DNA of 64,000 bases from Rubritepida flocculans DSM 14296. GTDB taxonomy: Bacteria > Pseudomonadota > Alphaproteobacteria > Acetobacterales > Acetobacteraceae. This document shows, in pieces, positions 15,876 to 25,687 of this stretch. The translations under genes and the position numbers were made by a program. The first letter of the stretch is position 1. Every line of letters begins with the position of its first letter. Under the pieces are notes generated by a model. It had not been told where the DNA came from, did no database searches, and saw only the letters and a list, made by a program, of their open reading frames with translations. The stretch is from positions 19,209-83,208 of the forward strand of contig NZ_AUDH01000015.1 of NCBI RefSeq assembly GCF_000425365.1, in the 5' to 3' direction.

Positions 15876-16895
15876 TCAGATCCGCCGCTGCTCGGCCGGC
15901 GGCAGGAACTCCGCCGTGTAGAAGCGCGCCGCCTCCAGCCGCTCGGGCAGGTTGAAGGCGCCCTCCACGGCGCGGATGCCGGTCTGCAGCCGGGCCATGT
16001 CCACCGCCGAGATGCCGTTGGCGCGCACATGCGGCGTGATCACCACGCGCTCCATGTTCATCATGTGGCGCTCGCGCTCGATCGCGATGTCGGTCAGCGG
16101 CTCCACCTGGCGCAGCACGGCGAGCATGGCGTCCGGGCTCGCGATGCTGTCGCGGAAGCCGCGGATCAGCGCGGCCACCGCGCCGCGCACCAGGGCGGGG
16201 TTGCGCTCGGCGAAGGCGCGGGTGGTGAGCAGCGCGCCGCCATAGAGGTTCAGCCCGTGGTCGTAATACATCATCACCCGCTGCTGCGGATGGTCGAGGC
16301 CGATGCCCTTCAGCGCCAGCGCCGAGGTGGTGACGAAGCCCGTGATGCCGTCCGCCTCGCGGCGCACCAGCATGGGCTCGCGCAGGGCGGGCGCCACGGA
16401 GAGGAAGGTCACGCGGCTCGCATCCACCCCGGCGGCGCGGGCGAAGGCGGGGAAGAGCTGCCGGCCCGCGTCGAAATCCGGCGCGGCGAGGCGCTTGCCC
16501 TCCAGATCCTTCGGCGTGCGGATGGGGCCATCGGCGCGCACGATGACGCACAGCGGCGCGCGGTCATGCAGCACGGCCACGCAGAGCAGCCCCGAATCGG
16601 GGTTCTGCGCGAGGAAGCGGATGGCCGGGTTGATGTCGGCGTAGCCCATGTCGTGCGTGCCGGCGACGAGGGCCGGCGGCACGCCGCCCGAGCCCTGGCC
16701 GCGGTCCACCTGCACCTCGATGCCGGCTTCGCGGAAATAGCCGCGCTCGCGCGCCAGCAGGGCGAAGGCGTTGGGGGCCTGGAAGGCCCAGTCGAGGGTC
16801 AGGCGCAGCCGGGGGGGCTGGGCGTGGAGAAGGCCGGGGGCGGCGAAAGGAAGGGCGGCGGCGGCCAGGGCGGCGCGGCGGGAGAGGCGGATCAT
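15876..16895 (-). CDS. ABC transporter substrate-binding protein (NMT1/THI5-like)
   Basis: This 339-residue periplasmic protein has a Sec/Tat-like signal (MIRLSRRAALAAAALPFAAP, cleavage near LHA-QP). The mature start LRLTLDWAFQAPNAF and the EAGIEVQVDRGQGSG segment are typical of NMT1/THI5-like and nitrate/sulfonate/taurine binding proteins. The ATG at 16895 is preceded by GAGGAACG. It is the first gene of the three-gene transporter. Pyrimidine precursors and sulfonates are both possible ligands. Confidence 0.9.
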   Translation of the reverse strand: MIRLSRRAALAAAALPFAAPGLLHAQPPRLRLTLDWAFQAPNAFALLARERGYFREAGIEVQVDRGQGSGGVPPALVAGTHDMGYADINPAIRFLAQNPDSGLLCVAVLHDRAPLCVIVRADGPIRTPKDLEGKRLAAPDFDAGRQLFPAFARAAGVDASRVTFLSVAPALREPMLVRREADGITGFVTTSALALKGIGLDHPQQRVMMYYDHGLNLYGGALLTTRAFAERNPALVRGAVAALIRGFRDSIASPDAMLAVLRQVEPLTDIAIERERHMMNMERVVITPHVRANGISAVDMARLQTGIRAVEGAFNLPERLEAARFYTAEFLPPAEQRRI

Positions 16896-17016
16896 GCGGC
16901 GTTCCTCGCGTTCGGGGCGGCTGACGCTGCCGCAGCGGGGGCCGGCAGGGCAAGGGGCGCATTGCCCCGCCCCGTGCGGTGCACCATGTTGCGGCCGACA
17001 CCTCGCGGAGAGCGCC

Positions 17017-17433
17017 ATGACCCATGTGCCCGATGTGCCGCCCAGCGCGGCCTGGGAGGCTTTGACCACCGACCCCGACGCCGTGCTGGTGGATGTGCGC
17101 ACGGATGCGGAATGGAATTTCGTGGGCCTGCCGGACCTCAGCGCCGCGGGCAAGCAGCCGGTGCTCATCCCCTGGCAGGTGTTTCCCACCATGCAGGTGA
17201 ACGGGCATTTCGTCGAGCATCTGCGCAAGGCGGGCATCACGCCGCAGCACAAGGTCTATTACCTCTGCCGCTCCGGCGCGCGCAGCCTGGCGGCCGGCCA
17301 GGCGGCGGTGGCGGCGGGCTTCCCGCACGCCTTCAACATCGCCGACGGCTTCGAGGGCCCGGTGGACGCCGAGGGCCACCGCGGCACGGTGGCCGGCTGG
17401 AAGGCGGCCGGCCTGCCCTGGCGGCAACGCTGA
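17017..17433 (+). CDS. Rhodanese-like sulfurtransferase domain protein
   Basis: This 138-residue single-domain rhodanese has its active-site loop YYLCRSGARS with Cys84. The N-terminal VDVRTDAEWNFVG block is also conserved. A sulfurtransferase or thiol-carrier role is likely, with unknown acceptor. The start ATG at 17017 is supported by GGAGAG just upstream and by homology beginning there. It is divergent from the ABC transporter binding-protein gene. Confidence 0.88.
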   Translation: MTHVPDVPPSAAWEALTTDPDAVLVDVRTDAEWNFVGLPDLSAAGKQPVLIPWQVFPTMQVNGHFVEHLRKAGITPQHKVYYLCRSGARSLAAGQAAVAAGFPHAFNIADGFEGPVDAEGHRGTVAGWKAAGLPWRQR

Positions 17434-17487
17434 GGGGCCGGCCGCCCGGCCTCTGCGATGGGCCCGGCGGCGTGGCCGCCGGCCGCG

Positions 17488-17799
17488 TCAGTGAATGGTG
17501 AAGACGCCGTTCGCGTAGCGCAGCTCCGCGGGCTTGATCAGCGCCGCGCTGGCCACGCGCACGGAATGCAGCACGCCCTCGATCTCGCGCCGCCAGAAGT
17601 CGAGGAAGCGGCTGAGCTCGGGGAAGCCGGGCGCGAGGTCATGCTTCTGCCAGACGAAGCTCTGCAGCACCGAGGGATGGTCGGGCATGCGGTAGAGGAT
17701 TTCGGCGGTGGTCAGCCGCCAATCGGGGATCTTCACCATGGGCTCCAGGGCATCGAGCACGCGCGTGACCTCCTCAACGAGGGCGGGGATGGCCCGCAT
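17488..17799 (-). CDS. Usg family protein
   Basis: This protein of about 103 residues has the conserved block DWRLTTAEILYRMPDHPS, then LQSFVWQKHDLAPGFPEL and FLDFWRREIEGVLHSVRVA. This is the Usg family, found in alphaproteobacteria and of unknown function. The start at 17799 (MRAIPALVEEV) has GGAGG about 14 bases upstream, a long spacing; the in-frame Met at MVKIPDWRL is an alternative. It lies divergent from groESL, and its upstream region shares the intergenic space with the CIRCE operators. Confidence 0.85.
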   Translation of the reverse strand: MRAIPALVEEVTRVLDALEPMVKIPDWRLTTAEILYRMPDHPSVLQSFVWQKHDLAPGFPELSRFLDFWRREIEGVLHSVRVASAALIKPAELRYANGVFTIH

Positions 17800-17905
17800 G
17801 GCCGGCGCTTTTTCCTCCCGGCCGGCCCGTGCGGGGCCGCCCATGACGCGAGGATGACACGGCCCCGCGCGGGATTCCAGAAAAATCTCGCGCAAAATCA
17901 AGGCA

Positions 17906-17932
17906 CTAGCACTCACCGCCCGCGAGTGCTGC
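17906..17932 (+). promoter_or_regulatory. CIRCE operator 1 (HrcA site)
   Basis: An inverted repeat CTAGCACTC, nine-base spacer, GAGTGCTGC. It matches the CIRCE consensus (TTAGCACTC-N9-GAGTGCTAA) at nearly every arm position. CIRCE is bound by the HrcA repressor upstream of groESL. It lies upstream of the -35 box. Confidence 0.88.
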
Positions 17933-17939
17933 CACCGCC

Positions 17940-17967
17940 TTGACTCCGCGCGGCAGGGTTTCTAGAT
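17940..17967 (+). promoter_or_regulatory. groESL promoter (sigma-70-like)
   Basis: A clear -35 TTGACT (17940-17945) is followed 16 bases later by a weak -10 CTAGAT (17962-17967). The promoter sits between the two CIRCE operators, so HrcA could block both sides. The -10 assignment is uncertain. Confidence 0.5.
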
Positions 17968-17969
17968 CG

Positions 17970-17996
17970 CTGGCACTCCTCCCGGGCGAGTGCTAA
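17970..17996 (+). promoter_or_regulatory. CIRCE operator 2 (HrcA site)
   Basis: A second inverted repeat, CTGGCACTC, nine-base spacer, GAGTGCTAA. The right arm is a perfect CIRCE half. It lies just downstream of the promoter, around the expected transcription start, the classic position for CIRCE. Confidence 0.9.
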
Positions 17997-18054
17997 CGGC
18001 GCCGTCGGGCAGGAGGTTCCCCATCCCTGAAAGCGTTCAGGAGAGAGAACCGCC

Positions 18055-18369
18055 ATGAAGTTCCGTCCCCTGCACGACCGCGTCCTCGTCCGCCGCATCA
18101 CGGCCGAGGAGAAGACCGCGGGCGGCATCATCATCCCCGACACCGCGAAGGAGAAGCCGCAGGAGGGTGAGGTGATCGCCGTCGGCGCCGGCACGATCAA
18201 CGAGAAGGGCGAGGTCCGCCCGCTGGACGTGAAGCCGGGCGACCGCATCCTGTTCGGCAAGTGGTCGGGCACCGAGGTGAAGATCAACGGCGAGGAGCTG
18301 CTGATCATGAAGGAGTCCGACGTGATGGGCATTCTCGAGGGCAGCGCCCCGGCCGCCAAGGCCGCCTGA
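18055..18369 (+). CDS. groES: Co-chaperonin GroES
   Basis: This 104-residue cap of the GroEL folding chamber begins [15 protein letters not shown]. The mobile loop [15 protein letters not shown] and the C-terminal [16 protein letters not shown] are canonical. The ATG is preceded by CAGGAGAGAG. It is the first gene of groESL, controlled by two CIRCE operators, and is 51 bases upstream of groEL. Confidence 0.98.
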   Translation: MKFRPLHDRVLVRRITAEEKTAGGIIIPDTAKEKPQEGEVIAVGAGTINEKGEVRPLDVKPGDRILFGKWSGTEVKINGEELLIMKESDVMGILEGSAPAAKAA

Positions 18370-18414
18370 AGGCCTCCTCTCCGGCTCATCCATTCCAGAC
18401 CAGATCAGAGGTAG

Positions 18415-20055
<1,641 letters not shown>

Positions 20056-20080
20056 TCCCCCGCCAGGGATCGGAAAACCG

Positions 20081-20109
20081 GGGGCGGCCTGCGAGGGCCG
20101 CCCCTTTTT
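20081..20109 (+). terminator. Intrinsic terminator after groEL
   Basis: A 9-bp GC stem (GGGGCGGCC paired with GGCCGCCCC, 6-base loop) is followed directly by TTTTT. It ends 26 bases after the groEL stop and is the clearest Rho-independent terminator in the window. Confidence 0.9.
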
Positions 20110-20133
20110 CGTGACAGCGACCCGGAGCAGCCC

Positions 20134-20361
20134 ATGAGCGAGACGAAAGGCCCCTATCACCTGCGCTTCCGCGCCGGCGGCGCCGCCCCCGCCATCGAGA
20201 GCTTCGCCACGCTGGACGAGGCGCTCGACGCGGTGGAGGCGCGCTGGGAGACGCTGCGCCACCAGGCGGTGCAGGTGCTCGACCCGCGGAAGATCCTCCT
20301 CTTCAGCACCGCCGAGCTCGAGGAGATGATGAAGGGCGAGCCGGAGGCGGGCGCGGCCTGA
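20134..20361 (+). CDS. Small hypothetical protein, 75 residues
   Basis: The product MSETKGPYHLRF...EAGAA is a small acidic cytoplasmic protein with an alpha-helical stretch (TLDEALDAVEARWETLRHQ). The family is not recognised. AGCAGCCC lies before the ATG, giving little SD support, but the frame starts just after the groEL terminator and the composition is protein-like. It lies 34 bases upstream of the next membrane-protein gene and could be cotranscribed with it. Confidence 0.65.
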   Translation: MSETKGPYHLRFRAGGAAPAIESFATLDEALDAVEARWETLRHQAVQVLDPRKILLFSTAELEEMMKGEPEAGAA

Positions 20362-20395
20362 CGCTTGCCGCAATCGCGCGGCATCAGCCGCGGCC

Positions 20396-22060
20396 ATGAC
20401 CCTCTCCCCTCCCCTGCGCGCCGCGCTCTTCCTCGCGGCGCTCTCCGCCTCGCTCGCCGTCTTCTTCCGCGGCCAGATCGGCGACGGCTTCACGCTGCTG
20501 CTGGGCGACCGGCATGACGGCGTGATCGCGCTCGCCATCATGGAGCACTGGGCGAACGTCTTCGCCGGCCGCGCCGCTTGGGACCAGACCTTCTACTTCC
20601 ATCCCGTGCCCGCCACGCTGGGCTACAACGACGGCTACCTCGGCTTCGGGATTCCCTATGCGCTGTTCCGCGCCGGCGGGGCCGATCCCTTCCTGGCCGG
20701 GGAGCTCGCCAACGTCGCGCTGCGCGGCCTCGGCTTCGCGGGCTTCTTCTGGATGATGCGCCGCGTCTTCGGCGTCGCCTTCCTCTGGGCGCTGCTGGGC
20801 GCGGTGCTGTTCACGCTGGCCAACAACCTCGCCATCCGCGGCAGCCATGTGCAGCTCTTCAGCGTGAACCTCGTGCCGGTGCTGGCGGTGCTGGCGCATG
20901 GCGCGGGCGCGGCCCTGCTGGAGGGGCGGCGCGCGGCGCTGCTGGGCTGGGGCGCCGGGGCGGTGCTCTGGCTCGCGCTCATGCTGATGACGGGCTTCTA
21001 CATGGCCTGGTACTCGGTGTTCCTGGGCCTCGTGCTGCTGCCGGCCTGGCTCGGCTTCGCGGGGCGGGAGGGGCGGGCGGCGCTCGCGGCCGGGCTGCGC
21101 CGCTGCCTCGCGCCGCTGGCCGGGCTGGCCGCGCTGGCGGTGGCGGTGAACCTGCCCTTCCTGCGCCTCTACCTGCCCAAGGCGCGCGAGACGGGCATGC
21201 ACGACTATGCCGGCATGGTGGCGCAGTACACGCTCTCGCCGCTCGACCTCATCCATGTGGGCGAGCGCAACTGGCTCTGGGGCTGGCTGGTGCGGGCGCT
21301 GAACCAGGCCTTCCGCCCCGAGATGCCCTTCTGGACCGAGCAGATGACGGGCTTTCCGGTGCTGCTGCTTCTGCTTTTCGCCGGCGCGCTGGTCTGGCTC
21401 GCCCGTCCCCGGCCCGGCGAGCCGCGCGCGGCGCTGTGGCGCGCCGTGGCGGTGGCGGTGCTGCTCACCTGGGCGCTGACCATGCGCTTCGGCGAGGTCT
21501 CGCCCTGGTGGTGGGTGTATCAGGGCGTGCCGGGGGCGAAGGCGGCGCGGGTGGTGGCGCGCTACCAGATCTTCCTCGCCGTGCCGGTCACGGCGCTGGC
21601 GGTGCTGGGGCTGGCGGCGCTGGCGGGGCAGCGCGCGCGGCTGGCCCGCGCCCTCGCCGCGCTGCTGCCGCTGCTGCTGGTGGCCGAGCAGGTGAACGCC
21701 TATGCGCCGCGCTTCCTCGACCGGCCGCTGGAGGCGGGGCGGCTCGCGCGCCTGCCCGCCCCGCCCGCGGAATGCCGCGCCTTCTTCGTCACCGCCGCGC
21801 GCGCCGAGAGCCGCTTCGGCGAGAAGGTGGAGGACATCTACAACCACAACACCGAGGCGATGCTGGTGGCCGAACTGCTGCGCCTGCCCACCGTCAACGG
21901 CATCTCCACCTTCAACCCGCCGCACTGGCCGGGCAGCTTCCCGCCGCGCGCCGAGTATCTGGAGGCGGTGCGCCGCTACGCCGACGCATGGCGCGTGGGC
22001 GAGGGGCTGTGCGGCCTCGACCTGCAGTCCTTCACCTGGAGCGTGGCTCCCCTGCGCTGA
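20396..22060 (+). CDS. Polytopic membrane protein, GT-C glycosyltransferase-like
   Basis: The product is a 554-residue protein with about 10-12 hydrophobic helices and a conserved-looking early extracytoplasmic loop ([39 protein letters not shown]). The C-terminus is soluble and contains [14 protein letters not shown]. The architecture, with an acidic residue pair in the first loop and a large multi-pass body, is like GT-C family sugar transferases, but no specific family was recognised. A role in surface polysaccharide or lipid glycosylation is only inferred. Confidence 0.7.
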   Translation: MTLSPPLRAALFLAALSASLAVFFRGQIGDGFTLLLGDRHDGVIALAIMEHWANVFAGRAAWDQTFYFHPVPATLGYNDGYLGFGIPYALFRAGGADPFLAGELANVALRGLGFAGFFWMMRRVFGVAFLWALLGAVLFTLANNLAIRGSHVQLFSVNLVPVLAVLAHGAGAALLEGRRAALLGWGAGAVLWLALMLMTGFYMAWYSVFLGLVLLPAWLGFAGREGRAALAAGLRRCLAPLAGLAALAVAVNLPFLRLYLPKARETGMHDYAGMVAQYTLSPLDLIHVGERNWLWGWLVRALNQAFRPEMPFWTEQMTGFPVLLLLLFAGALVWLARPRPGEPRAALWRAVAVAVLLTWALTMRFGEVSPWWWVYQGVPGAKAARVVARYQIFLAVPVTALAVLGLAALAGQRARLARALAALLPLLLVAEQVNAYAPRFLDRPLEAGRLARLPAPPAECRAFFVTAARAESRFGEKVEDIYNHNTEAMLVAELLRLPTVNGISTFNPPHWPGSFPPRAEYLEAVRRYADAWRVGEGLCGLDLQSFTWSVAPLR

Positions 22061-22259
22061 GGCGCGTCGGTTTTCTTTGACTTCCGGCGCCGGGCATGCG
22101 CTTCTGCGCCCGCGCCTCCGGCGCCGCCTTTCGCCTTGCCGTGCCCACCGATGCGCCTTCACCCGCCGCCGGACGCCTTCAAGACCCGTCCGGCGAGCCG
22201 GTCGCGCCCCCGTTGCGGATCTTCCGCGCGGGGCGACAGAGCAGAAGGAGACACACGGA

Positions 22260-22463
22260 ATGGCCCAGGGCACCGTGAAATGGTTCAACGCCACCAAGGG
22301 TTACGGCTTCATCGCGCCGGCCGGCGGCGGTTCGGACGTGTTCGTCCACATCACCGCCGTGCAGGCCGCCGGGCTGCAGGGGCTCAATGACGGCCAGGCC
22401 GTCAGCTTCGAGACGCAGGAGCAGCGCGGCCGCCTCGCCGCCGTGAACCTGCGCCTCGCCTGA
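22260..22463 (+). CDS. Cold-shock protein, CspA family
   Basis: This 67-residue OB-fold RNA chaperone begins [20 protein letters not shown] and has the RNP2-like DVFVHITAV motif. An excellent SD (AGAAGGAG) lies 9-10 bases before the ATG. A TTGACT hexamer (22077-22082) far upstream is a possible -35 box, which would give a leader of about 150 bases, the usual length for regulated csp mRNAs; no clear -10 was found. A composite repeat copy lies 28 bases after the stop. Confidence 0.95.
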   Translation: MAQGTVKWFNATKGYGFIAPAGGGSDVFVHITAVQAAGLQGLNDGQAVSFETQEQRGRLAAVNLRLA

Positions 22464-22490
22464 CGCGGGCGGCGGCCCGGAGCGCCGCCT

Positions 22491-22653
22491 GATACGGTCG
22501 GCATCACATGCCGCCCGGATCACGCGCAGGGTTGGCGGGCACCCATCGAAGCTTTGCTTCGATGGGACCCGGTGTGGCGGCTGCGCGCCAAAACAAAGGC
22601 ATGCCAGCGGCCGCACCGACTCTTGCGGAGTCAAAATCAGCGGCCGCGGGTAT
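22491..22653 (+). repeat. Composite palindromic repeat, copy 4 (full length)
   Basis: P1 (22491-22521) is followed by the central hairpin (22542-22566, stem CCCATCGAAGC, loop TTT), the conserved linker with GTGTGGCGGCTGCGCGCCAA, and module C (22601-22653, 53 bp, outer arms slightly diverged to ATGCC and GGGTAT). This is the only full copy whose P1 does not overlap a stop codon; it starts 28 bases after the cspA stop. Confidence 0.9.
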
Positions 22654-22660
22654 GACGCCC

Positions 22661-22689
22661 GCGGCGGGGAGGCGCTTCCTCCCCGCCGC
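22661..22689. other. Perfect 12-bp stem-loop beside repeat copy 4
   Basis: GCGGCGGGGAGG pairs perfectly with CCTCCCCGCCGC across a 5-base loop CGCTT. There is no U-tract, so it is not a standard intrinsic terminator. It lies 7 bases after repeat copy 4, in the 300-base gap between the cold-shock gene and the P-type ATPase gene. The remaining 75 bases of the gap hold nothing recognisable. Confidence 0.6.
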
Positions 22690-22765
22690 GACGGGCCGCC
22701 CTCGCTGCGCTGTCACATCCCCGCCCATACACGGCGCGCGCCAGAGGCCCTAGCCTCCCAGGTCC

Positions 22766-25687
22766 ATGTGCGCCGCGCCCGCTTCCGCCTCCGCCGAGAT
22801 CCTGCACGCCGCCGTGCCGGGCCGGCTGCGTCTGCGGCTGCGCCATCTGCGGGGCGATCCCGCCGCGGCGCGGGCGCTCGCCCGGCGGCTCGCGGCGCTG
22901 CCCGGCGTGCGCTCGGCCGAGGCGAGCGCGGTCACCGGCTCGGTGCTGCTGCATCACGATCCGGGCCTCGATCCCGCGGCGCTGGCGCGGCTCGCAGCGG
23001 CCGCGCCGAGCGCCACGGCCCTCGCCCCCCTCGCCCCGCCCGCCGCCGCCGGGCCGCCCTGGCATGCGCTGCCGCCCGCGGCGCTGCTCGCCGCCGATCC
23101 CGCCGCCTGCCCCGAGCGCGGGCTCGGCGAGGCGGAGGCCGCGGCGCGGCTGCGGCGCTTCGGCCCCAACCGGCTGCAGCGCCCGCGCCCGCGCCCCCTC
23201 GCCGCGCTGCTGGCCGAGCAGCTCACCAGCCTGCCGGTGCTGCTGCTGGGCGCCTCGGCGGCGATCTCGCTCGCCACCGGGGGCATCGCGGATGCCGTCG
23301 TGATCCTCGGCGTGGTCGCGGCCAATGCCGCCATCGCCACCGCGACCGAGCGCCAGGCGGAGCGCACCATCCTCGCCCTCGACGCCGGCGAAACCCCGCC
23401 CGTGCCCGTGCTGCGCGGGGGGCTGCGCCGCCTGCTGCCACCCGAGGCCATCGTCCCCGGCGATCTGCTGGAGCTGGAGGCCGGGCTGCTCGTGCCCGCC
23501 GATGCGCGGCTGATCGCGGCGCGCGATCTCGCCCTCGATGAATCGGCCCTGACGGGCGAGAGCCTGCCCGTGGCGAAATCCGCCGAGGCGGCGCTGCCGG
23601 CCGAGGCCCCGCTGGCCGAGCGCGCCACCATGATCTTCCGCGGCACCGCCGTCACCGGCGGGGCGGGGCGGGCGCTGGTGGTGGCGACCGGCGCGGCCAC
23701 CGAGATCGGCCGGATCCAGGCGCTGCTGGGCGCGCTGCGCCCGCCGCCCACGCCCATGCAGCGGGAGCTGGAGGGGCTCGGCCGGCGGCTCGTCTGGATC
23801 AACGGGGCCATCTGCCTCGGCGTGCTCGGGCTGTCGCTGCTGCGGGGGCAGGCGCTGCTGCCCGCGCTGCGCAGCGCCATCTCCCTCGCCGTGGCCGCCG
23901 TGCCCGAGGGGCTGCCGGCGGTGGCGACCACCACCCTCGCGCTCGGCATCCGCCAGATGCGGCAGGAGGGGGTGCTGGTGCGCCGCCTCGGCGCCATCGA
24001 GGCGCTGGGCGCGGTGCAGGTGGTCTGCCTCGACAAGACCGGCACGCTCACGCGCAACATGATGGCGGTGGTGGAGGCGCGCACGCCCGCCGGCCCTGCC
24101 GCCGCCGAGGGCGAGGCGCTGCACCCCCTGCCCGGCGCGGGCCCCGGCGCGGAGGAGGAGCTGCGCCGCCTCTTCGCCACGGCCGCCCTGTGCAGCGATG
24201 CCGGGATCGCGCCCGAGGGCGGCCTCGCCGGCTCGCCCACCGAGGTGGCGCTGCTGCGCGCCGCCCAGGCGCTGGGCTGCGACATCGCCGCGCTGCGCGC
24301 CGCCCATCCGCGCCGCGCCGCCAGGCCGCGCGCCGAGGGGCGCAAGCGCATGGCCACCCTGCACGAGGGCCCGCGCGGCGCGCCCCTGCTCGCCGTGAAG
24401 GGCGACCCGGTGGAGGTGCTGGCGCTCTGCGACCGGCGGCTCGACGGGACGGGCACCGCCCCCCTCAACGCCGCGGAGCGCGCCGCCATCCGCGCCGCGA
24501 ACGACGCCATGGCCGGGCGCGCGCTGCGCGTGCTGGGCGTGGCATGCGGCGAGGGCGAGGCGGAGGAGGGGCTCGTCTGGTGCGGCCTCGCCGGCATCGC
24601 CGATCCGCTCCGGCAGGACGCGAAGGGCGCCATCGCCACGCTGCACGCGGCCGGGGTGCGCACGGTGATGATCACCGGCGACCAGGCGGCCACCGCCATC
24701 GCCATCGCGCGGGAGCTGCGCCTCTCGCGCGGCCCCGAGATCACGGTGCTGGAGGCGGGGCAGCTCGACGCCGCGCGGCCCGAGGTGCTGGACGCCCTCG
24801 CCCCCCGCGCCGACGCCTTCGCCCGCGTCAGCCCCGCGCAGAAGCTCGCCGTGGTGCAGGCGCTGCAGGCGGGCGGGGGGGTGGTGGCGATGACCGGCGA
24901 CGGGGTGAACGACGGCCCCGCCCTGCGCGCGGCCGACATCGGCATCGCCATGGGCGCGCGCGGCAGCGAGGTGGCGCGCCAGGCGGCGGACATCGTGCTC
25001 GCCGGCGACGAGCTGGAGGGCATCCTGCGCGCGCTGCGGCTGGGCCGCGCCACCACGGGCAACATCCGCAAGGTGCTGCGCTACCTCGTCTCCACCAACC
25101 TCTCCGAGAGCCTGGTCATGCTGGGCGCGGCCGGGGCGGGGCTGCCGGAGCCGCTCTCGCCCATGCAGCTTCTCTGGCTCAACCTCGTCTCCGACGTGGC
25201 GCCGGCGATGGCGCTGGGGCTCGATCCGCCGCAGGGCGACGAGCTGACGCAGCCCCCGCGCCCGCCCGGCGCGCCGCTGCTGGGGCGGGAGGATCTCTGG
25301 CGCATCGGGCGCGAGGGGGCGGTGATGGCCGGCACGGTGCTGGCGGCCCAGCTCCTGGCCGGGCGCGGGGCGGCGGGCGGGGCGGTGGCCTTCCACGGGC
25401 TCACGCTCGCGCAGCTTCTGCACGCGCTGGCCTGCCGCGCCGAGCGGGGCGGGCCGGGCCGCGGTGTGCCGGCCAACCGGCTGCTGCTGGGCGCGGTGGG
25501 CGGCGGGCTGGCGCTGCAAGGGCTCGCGCAGGCGCTGCCGCCGCTGAGGCGCCTGCTCGGCCTCGGGCCGCTCACGCCGGGGGGCGCGCTGCTCGCCGCC
25601 GGCGCGGGGCTCGGGGCCTTCGCGGCGAACCGCGCCCTCTCGGCGGCGGCGCGGCAGGGACAAGGGAGGGCGCGCGATGGGGCCTGA
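22766..25687 (+). CDS. P-type cation ATPase with N-terminal HMA-like domain
   Basis: This 973-residue ion pump has the actuator TGES near residue 263, the phosphorylation motif DKTGTLT with Asp423 and the hinge TGDGVNDGPAL near 710. The membrane segment carries PEGLP, as in P2 (calcium-type) pumps, not the CPC of P1B heavy-metal pumps. The first 70 residues (GRLRLRLRHLRGD and LPGVRSAEASAVTGSVLL) form an HMA-like ferredoxin fold without CxxC, closely matching the small HMA-like gene at 26934-27524. The substrate is unknown. The last 11 bases overlap the metK-like gene, so the two are coupled. Confidence 0.88.
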   Translation: MCAAPASASAEILHAAVPGRLRLRLRHLRGDPAAARALARRLAALPGVRSAEASAVTGSVLLHHDPGLDPAALARLAAAAPSATALAPLAPPAAAGPPWHALPPAALLAADPAACPERGLGEAEAAARLRRFGPNRLQRPRPRPLAALLAEQLTSLPVLLLGASAAISLATGGIADAVVILGVVAANAAIATATERQAERTILALDAGETPPVPVLRGGLRRLLPPEAIVPGDLLELEAGLLVPADARLIAARDLALDESALTGESLPVAKSAEAALPAEAPLAERATMIFRGTAVTGGAGRALVVATGAATEIGRIQALLGALRPPPTPMQRELEGLGRRLVWINGAICLGVLGLSLLRGQALLPALRSAISLAVAAVPEGLPAVATTTLALGIRQMRQEGVLVRRLGAIEALGAVQVVCLDKTGTLTRNMMAVVEARTPAGPAAAEGEALHPLPGAGPGAEEELRRLFATAALCSDAGIAPEGGLAGSPTEVALLRAAQALGCDIAALRAAHPRRAARPRAEGRKRMATLHEGPRGAPLLAVKGDPVEVLALCDRRLDGTGTAPLNAAERAAIRAANDAMAGRALRVLGVACGEGEAEEGLVWCGLAGIADPLRQDAKGAIATLHAAGVRTVMITGDQAATAIAIARELRLSRGPEITVLEAGQLDAARPEVLDALAPRADAFARVSPAQKLAVVQALQAGGGVVAMTGDGVNDGPALRAADIGIAMGARGSEVARQAADIVLAGDELEGILRALRLGRATTGNIRKVLRYLVSTNLSESLVMLGAAGAGLPEPLSPMQLLWLNLVSDVAPAMALGLDPPQGDELTQPPRPPGAPLLGREDLWRIGREGAVMAGTVLAAQLLAGRGAAGGAVAFHGLTLAQLLHALACRAERGGPGRGVPANRLLLGAVGGGLALQGLAQALPPLRRLLGLGPLTPGGALLAAGAGLGAFAANRALSAAARQGQGRARDGA

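Noticed and set aside
22064..22259. Cold-shock leader as a riboswitch
   Set aside because: The long leader is typical of csp genes, but no known riboswitch motif was recognised.
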